A DNA stretch of 64,000 nucleotides from Ampullaceana balthica. Lineage: Eukaryota > Mollusca > Gastropoda > Lymnaeidae. The number at the start of each line of letters is the position of its first letter. Within the stretch, counting starts at the first letter, position 1. The notes under the pieces are model-generated. The model made no database searches. It was not told the origin of the DNA and worked only from the letters and a program-made list of their open reading frames with translations. Made by a program: the position numbers and the translations under genes. This document shows positions 1-9,264 of this stretch, piece by piece. Location of the stretch: assembly GCA_944989445.1 (NCBI GenBank), contig CALYLW010000503.1:794501-858500 (forward strand), written 5' to 3'.

Positions 1-275
1 CAACTGTTAACAGAGGGTAGAGGTATACAAGACTTTTGATGTATTTGATAGCAGTTAGCAACTGTTAACAGAGGGTAGAGGTATACAAGACTTTTGATGT
101 ATTTGATAGCAGTTAGCAACTGTTAACAGAGGGTAGAGGTATACAAGACTTTTGATGTATTTGATAGCAGTTAGCAACTGTTAACTGAGGGTAGAGGTAT
201 AGGAGACTTTTGTTGTGCGTATGTGATTACAGTTAGCAATAGTTGACAGTAGATACAGGTATGGGAGTTATTAGN
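1..275. repeat. 58-bp tandem array at window start
   Basis: Three near-identical 58-bp units start at 1, 59 and 117 (unit begins CAACTGTTAACAGAGGG). A diverged fourth starts at 175 and a decayed partial fifth follows. The array probably continues left of the window. An ambiguous base (n) sits at 275, right at its decayed edge. A minus-strand open frame at 171-362 crosses this array and is not a gene. Confidence 0.9.
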
Positions 276-1033
276 GGTGTTCCTACACTTTGTCTTGGTG
301 GTTCGTGGCGTTGTCACTGGCCTGCTACAGAAATCTCTTTTTACGGCACTATAAAATGCCAAAACTATCTCTGAGCTTGTTGTCCTTTTTATTATACTGA
401 AAAATAATAGTTAGATGGATGCAATATGTGCAGTCTCTCTCGACATTTAATAACCGAAGATGTTACAAAAGTATTTTAATCTTTTAAAGGTAATAAACCC
501 ATGAAAATCTTGTTAATTGAAATAACATCTTTTGAGCAACCATGTATTTATTAACATTGTGATTCATCAACTTAGGCCATAGCTACAGTAAAATTATGTT
601 ATTCCTCGTGTAAACAATGTCACGCTCTCTCTCTTGCGATATCTTCTCTTCTCGTTCATGTCCAGACGTTGCGTAGACTTTATATCTGAATTATTATTAT
701 CCTCAAGGGATTCAAAAATCTGTGTCATTATCACAACAAAATGATCGTTTTGAACTAATGCTGCGTTTTGAACTTAACATAAACATAGTTTTTTTTATTT
801 GTGTAGCTAATATTGGAGTTTTTTTTTAAAAATTGAAGCAGTTACACGTCTAGTTGATTTATGAGATAAACAAACACATTTTTAAATATGTTACTTAACA
901 AACTTTTCCCCCCGAAATGAACATCATCATCATAAATAACTTTTCCTTTAAATTCCCTGTCAAAGATTTTCTTTTTGCTCGGTCTCTTGCCAGTGTTCCC
1001 AGCTCTTTCCAGCTCTTTTCCCTCTCTCTCTGC
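276..1033. other. Unassigned AT-rich stretch
   Basis: I see no supported gene, array or element boundary here, only homopolymer-rich AT sequence. The pyrimidine-rich last 70 bases may be the 3' untranslated end of the minus-strand LINE that follows. Confidence 0.5.
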
Positions 1034-1328
1034 CTAATCCAAAACACTACATCTCAATGTCTTCTTTAGTCTCCCTCGTTGCCGTTTGTCTTGTGGGTTC
1101 CATTCCAGTGCTTGTCTTGCTTTATTGTTGCTGTCTTTCCTTATCAGTCCTATCCATCTATATTTTCTAACTTGGAATTGTTTTTTCGATTGGTTCTTGT
1201 TGACACATAGCTTGATGTTTTCAATCTCGTCGTACCATTTGATTTTTAATGTACTTCTCATACATCTGTTGGTAGTGCATGGTCTGTATTCTGTTGGTTG
1301 TAGTTTCTGTTGTTCTCCATGTTTCTGA
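1034..1328 (-). pseudogene. LINE reverse-transcriptase C-terminal remnant
   Basis: Read on the minus strand, two overlapping frames give the typical C-terminal end of a non-LTR RT. First comes LYGSETWRTTETTTNRIQT (next to 1328), then after a frameshift near 1221-1261 RKYRWIGLIRKDS and ARQALEWNPQDKRQRGR. These match the family pattern 'LYGSETW...RRWRWIGH..R...RQAL.WNPQGKR.RGRP'. The copy is 5'-truncated, frameshifted and inactive. The 5' side runs straight into a 13-bp array made from the LYGS codons. Clade assignment (RTE-like) is tentative. Confidence 0.8.
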
Positions 1329-1445
1329 TCCGTACAACTGGTCCGTGCTACTGGTCCGTGCTACTGGTCCGTGGAACTGGTCCGTGCAACTGATCCGTAC
1401 AACTGATCCGTACATCTGATTCGTACAACTGGTCCGTACAACTGG
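1329..1445. repeat. 13-bp tandem array (9 copies) derived from LINE coding sequence
   Basis: Nine consecutive 13-bp units of TCCGTACAACTGG and one- to two-base variants, starting every 13 bases from 1329. The reverse complement of the unit, CCAGTTGTACGGA, is the codons for Q-L-Y-G of the adjacent LINE RT (LYGSE motif). The array therefore appears to be a local expansion of that stretch. A unit of 13 destroys the reading frame. Confidence 0.9.
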
Positions 1446-1914
1446 TACGCTTTCATTCACATTGGAATTTTTAAAAAATCCTATATTACTTATGATGGTT
1501 ATTTAAGATGATCTCCAAACTGGTTTTAAATGTGCTAATGTCTGTCGTGCTAGATTTATTCAGCTTATGTCTTCATCTGTTTTCTCTACTGGAGATAAAC
1601 TCTTATATATTGGTTTTTTAATAATCGGTAGGGGGTGACTAAATTCAACAACTGGATTCAATTACGTAAAACCGAGGGAAGCATAAAAAAGACACATGCT
1701 ATATCAGAACTTTTCTTTGTATATGTAGCCATGAGTTGTTGTCAATGTGCATTTTTTATCGGTTCGATCACTCCTCCCTCCTTTCCCAAGTTCTCGTATT
1801 TTGAAGCAGCAGTCTCTATTCCCCATCTCCCCCCTCTATCCTTTCTGATGGTAGAAGCTAACTCCCTTCTTTGTTCTGGAGTTTTGTCCCATCTGCAGAG
1901 TATTTAGCTATATT
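1446..1914. other. Unassigned stretch before hAT element
   Basis: No supported gene. A plus-strand open frame at 1635-1907 resembles no family I know and has no coding-like features. The last 8 bases (1907-1914, GCTATATT) are the left target duplication of the following hAT element. Confidence 0.5.
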
Positions 1915-2147
1915 AAGAGGCGCAACTGGGTTTTTGACGCCCTTGGCTAATTTATTTTTGGCGCCCTTGATACGTTGAAAAGTGTCAGCTTTGCGACTTT
2001 TTCAATTGTTAGAGAAAAATAATTGAATTTCTCTTATTATATTTATGACAACAATTACGTAGTCTGACAATGACAGTCATATAACAAGAATATAAAAAAT
2101 GCATAAGACAGGAACAATAATAATTTACAGTTTATTATTTACTAAAT

Positions 2148-3163
2148 GTCTATGTCTATGGCATCAGTCCATCCTCATGGGATGATGGCATTCCCTCCTG
2201 CTCCTCTACCCCCCCTTCCCCTTTCTCCTGGCCCTTTTCTCCTCGTTCCTGGCTGTAAGGGAAGTTACTGCGACTTGAATGCCCTCGCGCACTTTTGCCC
2301 GCCAGGAGGTGCGCTCCTCAGCAATGGTCTCCCACGTTTTATGGTCAATCTGCGCCAGAGTCATGTCTTTCTTGCAGACACCCTTGAAGCGCAAGCAGGG
2401 GCGTCCTCTCTTCCGCATACCAGTTGCTAGCTCACCGTAAAGCAAGGCTCTTGGAATGCGCTCCGAGCTCATCCTGCGGACATGTCCCAACCACCGCAGG
2501 CGCCTCTCACTCAGGATTGAGTGCATACTCAGCACATGACTCCTTCTGAGTACCTCGACATTCATGATCTTGTCCTGCTTCCTTGATGTGCAGAATCCTG
2601 CGCAAGCATCGTAAGTGGAAGCTGTTGAGTAGCTTTGTTTGTTTGGCATAGGTCGTCCAACACTCGCTGCCATAGAGGAGTGTGCTGAGCACACAGGCCT
2701 GGTACACAATGATTTTCGTCCTATCAGTGAGCAGTGCATTGTTCGACACTCTTTGATTCTTCCTAGCCATTAATGATGCAGCCTTGCCGATTCTGGTTTC
2801 AATTTCCTTTTCCAGGGAGAGTGTGCTTGTGATGTTACTGCCAAGTTAGTTAAAATTCTCGACGACATCCAAGGTGTTTCCCTCAATGGAGATTGCTGGG
2901 AAGCAGTCTGTTCATTGACTCATAATGTTTGTCTTTTTTAGGCTTATCGTTAGACCAAAATCCTTGGATGACTCTGAGAACTTATTGACCAAAAGTTGGA
3001 GACCTATCTCTGAATGTGAGGTAAGGGCTGCGTCATCCGCGAAGAGCTACTCTCTAATTAAAACAGTTTCCACTTTTCTCTTCGCACGGAGACGGCTGAT
3101 GTTGTATAGATTTCCATCCATCCTGGTATGGATGTTTACACCCTCGAAGCAGTCCTCGAAAGC
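2148..3163 (-). pseudogene. 5'-truncated LINE (RT domain to 3' end), nested in hAT
   Basis: Minus-strand RT from the palm to the C-terminus. The FADD catalytic box is encoded at 3032-3043, but the codon two before F is a stop. Further on are VYQACVLSTLLYGSECWTTY and, after a frameshift near 2580, SERRLRWLGHVRRM and HKTWETIAEERTSWR. Line-by-line comparison shows the same family as the LINE at 25434-27097. The 3' end carries short ATGTCT repeats (around 2146-2159). A weak 6-bp candidate duplication CTAAAT occurs at 2142-2147 and 3170-3175. The element is dead. Confidence 0.85.
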
Positions 3164-3342
3164 ATGACGCTAAATAATACCAAATAAATTGGTGGATAAA
3201 ACTGGACATTGTTGCGTTAATACAGACTACAGCAATACTTGAAGAATCGTGTATTATAAATAAAAACAATAGTGTCAATGTGTCATTCTCACTATTTCAT
3301 GCATAACGATAGAAACTCACAATTAAAGGTTAATTCAAGTAA

Positions 3343-3607
3343 GGGGGTGTCCATAAAGTACGTCACGCTCCAGAGGGGGGAGGGGGTGTAAGAAAGTGTG
3401 ACAGTTTGTGACAGGTGGGAGGGGGGGTCTGCCATGTGTGACGTCACGACGTTTTCTATTAAATTTTAATTATTTTGTTAATAAAAAACAACATTTTTGT
3501 TCGAAAGTGTGACGTACTTTAAAGGGGGGGGGATCGGAGATTTGTGACAGGGGGAGGGGGAGTTCAAAATGGTCAAAAATAGTGTGACGTACTTTATCAA
3601 CGGCCCC
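3343..3607. mobile_element. GGGGCCGTCC-family non-autonomous TIR element, copy A
   Basis: Termini are imperfect inverted repeats of GGGGCCGTCCATAAAGTACG. The left end reads GGGGGTGTCCATAAAGTACG and the right end is the complement of GGGGCCGTTGATAAAGTACG. Flanking TAA at 3340-3342 and 3608-3610 suggests a 3-bp duplication. It is about 265 bp with no coding capacity and internal poly-G tracts and TGTGACGTCACG. It sits inside the hAT element. Copies B, C, D, E and fragment F are in this window. Confidence 0.85.
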
Positions 3608-3671
3608 TAACACTCCACCGATCCACTTATATGTCCTATATCAAAAGGCTCAAAGCTTAACTTTTCTTGCT

Positions 3672-4770
3672 TTAATGTTTGCAATTAGTGATTATTTCAT
3701 CGAAGTTTATTTGACTGGTAAGTACACGTTCACTGGGAAGAAGAGCTAGAGATGATGTGCGTTGTTGACCTGACGTCAATCTCAAGTCATTTTTGATAAT
3801 TTTTAGTTTGCTGGAACTCCTTTCAGCAGTGGCTACTGTGGTTGGCATTGTAAGCAATTTCTTTCAGAGCTCGTTCGATATTTGGGTACGATTCTTGAAA
3901 TTTCCATGTAGCGAGTACATTTAGAAGATCTAATTGAAACACGTCATCGGGTTTTTTTTATTTTTTGCAATAGTTCAATCATTTGGTATTTGACTTATTT
4001 TATTTCAATTATAAATTGCTCTTTATTTATTCCAGGATATTTGCCTGATAATAGAACAGCTTTAGATTGAAAATCCGCATTGCAAATGATTGAAACACTT
4101 TGCCTGTCAGAAAGTTAAAGTCTTCTGCAATATTTTTAGAGAAACAAATCTGTCTTTTAACTGTATCATTAGTGAATCATTGATTGCAGAAGATATTTTG
4201 AATTAATCCAAGTTAGGTCTTTCATCTTCAGCATGCTCTCCTCGAATTCGTTTTCGTTTGTTTTCCTTTTTTGAACTGGTTCGATTTTCATTTTAATACA
4301 CGTTTCTTCAATTTTTCCAAAAATTTTATATATTTCGTTATTTCTTAGATCTTTGTTTTTGTAGTGCTAAATTGACTTTGTTTATTTTTTCCAATATCAA
4401 ATTCCAAATGGTTATAAACGCAATTAACCTAGTAGCTACTGATTGGACGGTGCAAGGATTTAGCAACAGATAATGCGACACCAAGTAAGTCATTATCCTT
4501 CGTTTCAAAAAATTATTATTAATACTAAAATAATTTGCTCCAGTTGCTCATATCCAGCACTTACAGTATTTGCTTTGGAACGCCATCTTGTGTCCGCATG
4601 CTTCTTTAGGCTGATTTCAGTGACTGGGGATATTTGTTCCCATCTACTAATTGACGAGGAGAGAAAAAATTGTGCAACGCCTGTATAGTTTCAAAAAATG
4701 TCACAACATCTGTATCAATGCTGGCCGCGTGCACAACTACCAAATTAAGACTATGTGCATTTGTATGATA
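3672..4770 (-). pseudogene. hAT transposase pseudogene (C-terminal half)
   Basis: Minus-strand remains of a hAT transposase, broken by several frameshifts and stops. Around 4620-4745 it reads NLVVVHAASIDTDVVTFFE and then ALHNFF. After a frameshift it continues with RWEQISPVTEIS and KKHADTRWRSKANTV (to about 4550), which fits the conserved 'DTRW.S+' region of hAT transposases. Around 3860-3930 it reads LDLLNVLATWKFQESYPNIE. The C-terminus at 3672-3857 reads LTMPTTVATAERSSSKLK, the hATC dimerisation motif (usual form AERSFSKLK). The subgroup resembles ZMYM1-like hAT transposases. It would excise and insert hAT DNA if intact. This copy cannot make a full protein. Confidence 0.88.
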
Positions 4771-4976
4771 AGAAGACCCGCAAAGGCCAAAGACATAATA
4801 AAAAATATTATAATTGTTTAAATGAAATATATTTAAATATAATTAATTATTCACTTTTTGTCATCGGGTATACAATTGAAATATGTATTTAAATAATTTT
4901 TTTAAAAATTAGAGATTTAGCGGCGCCCTTGGGAACTGACCCGATGATAAGCCATTGTTACGCCACTGGCTGTATT

Positions 4977-5439
4977 TAGTTGACTAACGATTGTTCGTCA
5001 AGCAAAAATAAACATAATAGAAATTGTAGAAGCTAAAATTGTGTCATGTCATTTAGACGAGATTTCAATTCCCGGATGATTTTTTTTAATGAATATTTTA
5101 TTTTTCTTATTCTCCACATTATTATTTTTTAACCAGGAGAAATTCAAACCCGACAAGGGAAGTGAATGTTCATCTCCTCCCCCCAAAACTAGTCACCCTT
5201 TAAATATATACTGGAATAACTTCTTCTTTCCTCCTTCCCGTATAGACTTCACGGGATTGAAGCTTTAGTTATAACTCATTATAATCTTATTACATTTAGA
5301 TTTTTGTGTACCCTGTATAATATACAGAAACAGACATCGTTATCTTGTAATTGGAAAACAAATATCCCCTGATTTACCAAGTGAAACATCATCCACGAAA
5401 CTAAATAATCCCACGCGATTTTAATAATTTAAATAATAA
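4977..5439. other. Unassigned AT-rich stretch
   Basis: No supported feature between the hAT duplication (ending 4976) and the LINE tail that begins with the AAT repeat near 5440. Confidence 0.5.
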
Positions 5440-5896
5440 TAATAATAATAATGAATACATTATTTATATAGCGCTGTATCCCAGTAAGGAACTGGGCTCA
5501 CAGCGCTTTACATGAAAGAAATAACATACTTATAAGTATTAAATTAACTTTCCTATCACAACAAACACAAAAAAATTACAATACATTATACATAAGCTAC
5601 GTTAATCATTTACAAGAAATGTTGTTTCATCAATTTTAAAAATAAATTGTGAAAAGATGTGTCTTAAGTGCAGTCTTGAAAGACTTGGTTGTTTGAATAC
5701 TACGTATGTGTAATGGTAGAGAATTCCATTGTTTGGCTGCACAAAAAGAGAACGACCTTTCACCAAACGTTTTGGTGCGTGTCGTAGGAACAGAGAGAAC
5801 GCGTGTGTCTGCAGAAGATCTTAGCTTGCGAGTGGGTGAGTAGACCGACAAAAGTTCAATAGTAAAAATCAAAGCAAAGCCTCCGTATTGCAGCAC
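5440..5896 (-). pseudogene. LINE 3' end with (ATT)n tail
   Basis: Minus-strand open frame 5636-5896 gives LRSSADTRVLSVPTTRTKTF then AAKQWNSLPLHIRSIQ and ALKTHLF, the conserved C-terminal end of L2/CR1-type LINE RTs ('WNSLP..LR....F+..LKTHLF'). Downstream on the same strand are a GCGCTATATAAAT motif (near 5463-5477) and a short ATT repeat (5435-5453), a 3' end common to such LINEs. The copy is 5'-truncated just above 5896. A more degenerate sibling lies at 36045-36880. Both share the CATAAGCTACG motif. Confidence 0.85.
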
Positions 5897-6448
5897 AAAA
5901 TCATATCAATTATATTAGGATAATTTGATCACGTGTCAGACCACGTGATGGTCAACTTTATGCCCATGTGTTAACAATAAAAAAAAATTTTACACCATGA
6001 AAAGTTTAATTTTGATATTTTAATTGAAAAATATATAAAGAATGTTTAAAATTACTTTTTTTATTTTTAAAAAATAATATTTTGTAATTTATTTTTTAGT
6101 TGGTTTACGACAGTTTGTACTCTTTAAGTATTGATCAAATATTTTTCAAGTCTCAAGTTTTGGATTCAGAAAGAGCAACTGCTTTGTCTGCGTTGAAGAT
6201 TTTGAAAGTTATTTCTCAGCGACTGCTTTTTAAATTGCGACATATTTTGCCAGGCACAAATGCTCTAGCTCAGTTGAGTATTCCCACATTTTCTTTGCGT
6301 TGCTTTTTCTTTTCTATATGTCATGCACCAGAAGTACAAAACTGGTGGTCACGGCTGTTATTCCCAGAATTTGTATTTTGTTCTGGGACAGTAACGTAAA
6401 TTCCTCTCAATTGGTCTTTCTGTTGTTTTCATCGTGTCCACTGTTTTT
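5897..6448. other. Unassigned stretch between LINE fragments
   Basis: A 99-codon open frame at 6100-6399 begins at TTG, matches no family I recognise and has no visible motif. I do not call it a gene. Confidence 0.4.
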
Positions 6449-6606
6449 CGGGCGTGGAATGGGTTGTCTGAAGTAACCAGAAAAACCAACACTTTATCAA
6501 CATTTAAAACTCTAATAGGAATGCAGGACTAGACACAACCATGGATAAGAGTAGGACGCAATAATCTTATGTATAGAAGAAGCGTCTGTAACAGATAAGA
6601 TAAGAT
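6449..6606 (+). mobile_element. 3' tail fragment of CR1/Jockey-like LINE
   Basis: Matches the end of the LINE at 61098-61753 from GGGCGTGGAATGGGTTG, through ACCAACACTTTATCAACATT, to the hairpin tail GACGCAAT...GCGTCTG and a short GATAA repeat. It contains the last coding codons and the 3' tail only. The hairpin upper stem is mutated here (CTTAT opposite AGAAG). Confidence 0.85.
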
Positions 6607-8103
6607 TTTTTTTCTTTCAAGTCATCAAGGATGAATTCGAGCAGTAACAACGGAGAACCTTTCCTGACTCATGTTTGCTATTCAAATGCATCTCATAGTC
6701 GAATTTCGTGATTGGTGTTATTTCTCCGTAAGAACACATATTATTCTGGCTAGATTCCTGATATCTGATGATGTCATGGAAGTTTTTAATTTTGAGAAAT
6801 AAAACATACTTATGTCATCATTTCATGGTCTGAACGTGTTGGGAAATTAAAATACATGTAAAGTTCAGGGGCGTAAATAAATGTGCGCAATTAAAAAAGT
6901 TGCAAGTGGTGGAGTAACTGTAGCTAGGATTCCTCATAAAAAAAAATCGTTGCTTGCTTGCAGATTTTATAAAGTAACTTTTCTTTTTATTAGCATGGAA
7001 TAGTAATGAATAGCCACCATTATTTTGCAGCTTATTCGTAGTTGAGGGGTTAATCTAATCTTATTAGAGGGTTGGTGCTGACTTTTTTTATTGGTGACTC
7101 GACTGTAGTAGTGTACACAGCTTTTCAAAAAGACAACGGTGGTGTTTTAGCTTCGGGGGAAAAAATGCAGAAGCCAAAAGATAAATACCAACAATCAAAA
7201 ATCCTTTGCACTCGGCTAAAATTTGCTGTTATTAAAATAATAAATTGTCACGAATGTGAATTTAAAATATTTTACATTTGAAGATTTATTTTCTTACAGA
7301 TGCTTTTTTTTTACTTTTAGAATGAAAGGAATGTTTCCATACTTATAGATAACTCCATGTGTGTGCCAAAAGGATATACCCCTTTATTTTTTCAAGTAAA
7401 AAACGTTTAAATAGGTCCAAATGTCCACCCTTTCTTGCATAGAAAATAGATTAAGTCTATATCCGCCCTTCCCATCCACGCAAAAGCACAGTGTACGTAC
7501 TCGATTATGTAGAGAAAAGAAAATGAAGGGTCGGTTCGGCTCTGGTGGCACTTTTAAATACATTTTTCATATTTATGACGCCATTTTGAGGAAAGGGCTC
7601 AGTCATGCTGTCGATGAATATTTTTTTACGTTTCAAAATATGTTTTTAAAATCACCACCTCATCAAAAGTGCAATGTTTTGGCAGCCGTCTTTTCAAAAG
7701 GACACCACTAGTGGTAAGACTATAGTCTTGCACTTTAGCTAAACCGGACTCCGAATTATAAAATTTAGGCGTAAAATATTATAATTAAAATGTATTTTTT
7801 TTTAAAGTAAGTATACAACACACATGCTTGGAATGTAAACTTGTGTCAAATAATGGTTGAATAAGAGATTACAAAGAAATATTGCAAAGAAACTGATTTA
7901 ATGGGCGAAAAGGAAAGTACACAAGGCCGGATCAACTTTGACCTTTTACGATGATGTACGCGTTGGCATTCTGTATACCCCTGGCAATGACAGGCTTATC
8001 GACTTAAAACTACTGTCTTCGCCGTGGTTTCTTGGTGTGTCATGTGACATTGTGTCTCACGTGGTTAGAGGATCAATCCAATGTCATGTTCACATCGTCT
8101 TTA
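6607..8103. other. Unassigned stretch
   Basis: About 1.5 kb with no supported gene. Small open frames at 7072-7281 and 7421-7711 show no recognisable motif. The frame at 7938-8246 reads into the following array and is not supported as a gene. Confidence 0.5.
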
Positions 8104-9262
8104 CAGTCCAAGATGAGCCAGCACAATCACTGAAGTCTGTTCTCACAGTCCAAGATGAGCCAGCACAATCACTGAAGTCTGTTCTCACAGTTGAAGATGA
8201 GCCAGCACAATCACTGAAGTCTGTTCTCACAGTCAAAGATGAATAAAACACAATCACTGAAGTCAGTTCTCACAGTCCAAGATGAGCCAGCACAATCACT
8301 GAAGTCTGTTCTCACAGTTGAAGATGAGCCAGAACAATCACTGAAGTCAGTTCTCACAGTCCAAGATGAGTCAACACAATCACTGAAGTCTGTTCTCACA
8401 GTTGAAGATGAGCCAGAACAATCACTGAAGTCAGTTCTCACAGTCCAAGATGAGTCAACACAATCACTGAAGTCAGTTCTCACAGTCCAAGATGAGTCAA
8501 CACTATCACCGAAGTCAGTTCTCACAGTCCAAGATGAGTCAACACAATCACTGAAGTCAGTTCTCACAGTCCAAGATGAGCAAACACAATCACTGAAGTC
8601 AGTTCTCACAGTCCAAGATGAGCCAACACAATCACTGAAGTCAGTTCTCACAGTCCAAGATGAGCCAGAACAATCACTGAAGTCAGTTCTCACAGTCCAA
8701 GATGAGCCAGAACAATCACTGAAGTCTTTTCTCACAGTCCAAGATGAGTCAACACAATCACTGAAGTCAGTTCTCACAGTCCAAGATGAGCCAGAACAAT
8801 CACTGAAGTCAGTTCTCACAGTCCAAGATGGGTCAACACAATCACTGAAGTCAGTTCTCACAGTCGAAGATGAGCCAGCACAATAACTGAAGTCAGTTCT
8901 CAAAATCAGTTATCACAGTCCAAAATGAGCCAGCACAATCACTGAAGTCTTTTCCCACAGTCCATAGTGAGCCAGCACAATCACTGAAGTCTGTTCTGAC
9001 AGTCCATGGTGAGCCAGAACAATCACTGTTGTCTGTTCTCACAGGCCATGATGAGCCAGCACAATCACTGAAGTCTGATCTCACAGTCCATGGTGCGCCA
9101 GCACAATCACTGAAGTCTGTTCTCACAGTCCATGGTGAGCCAGCACAATCACTGAAACCTGTTCTCACAGTCCAAGATGAGCCAACACAATCATTGAAGT
9201 CAGTTCTCACAGTCCAAGATGACCCAACACAATCACCGAAGTCAGTTCGCACAGTCCGTGAT
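8104..9262. repeat. 42-bp minisatellite, about 27 copies
   Basis: The unit starts CAGTCCAAGATGAGCCAGCA and is 42 bp. Because 42 is a multiple of three and the unit lacks stops, it leaves long open frames on both strands: SLKSVLTVQDEPEQ repeats on plus (8239-8886) and MRTDFSDCSGSSWTV repeats on minus (8211-8903, 8893-9324). Small indels near 8238 and 8885-8915 break the frames. Unit differences change residues (P/S, A/T/E, V/C) rather than only third positions. I see no sign of protein-level selection and treat it as non-coding. Confidence 0.9.
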
Positions 9263-9264
9263 AA

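Larger units (their letters stand above)
1915..4968 (-). mobile_element. Degenerate 3.05-kb hAT DNA transposon with nested insertions
   Basis: The right end read inward is CAGTGGCGTAACAATGG. The left end AAGAGGCGCAACTGGG matches it at 9 of the first 12 positions. Flanks 1907-1914 (GCTATATT) and 4969-4976 (GCTGTATT) agree at 7 of 8 bases, fitting the 8-bp duplication of hAT transposons. Minus-strand transposase remains lie at 3672-4770. A LINE (about 2148-3163) and a GGGGCCGTCC element (3343-3607) have inserted inside, so the original hAT was about 1.75 kb plus what decay removed. Subterminal GGCGCCCTT motifs occur at both ends. The 172-bp element at 30897-31068 has the same terminus and is probably its non-autonomous relative. 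Confidence 0.8.

Noticed and set aside
6100..6399. 99-codon open frame as host gene
   Set aside because: TTG start, no recognisable motif, AT-driven composition.
6850..6900. hAT end (CAGGGGCGTAAAT)
   Set aside because: Short match to the CAGTGGCGTAA type end without a partner or duplication.
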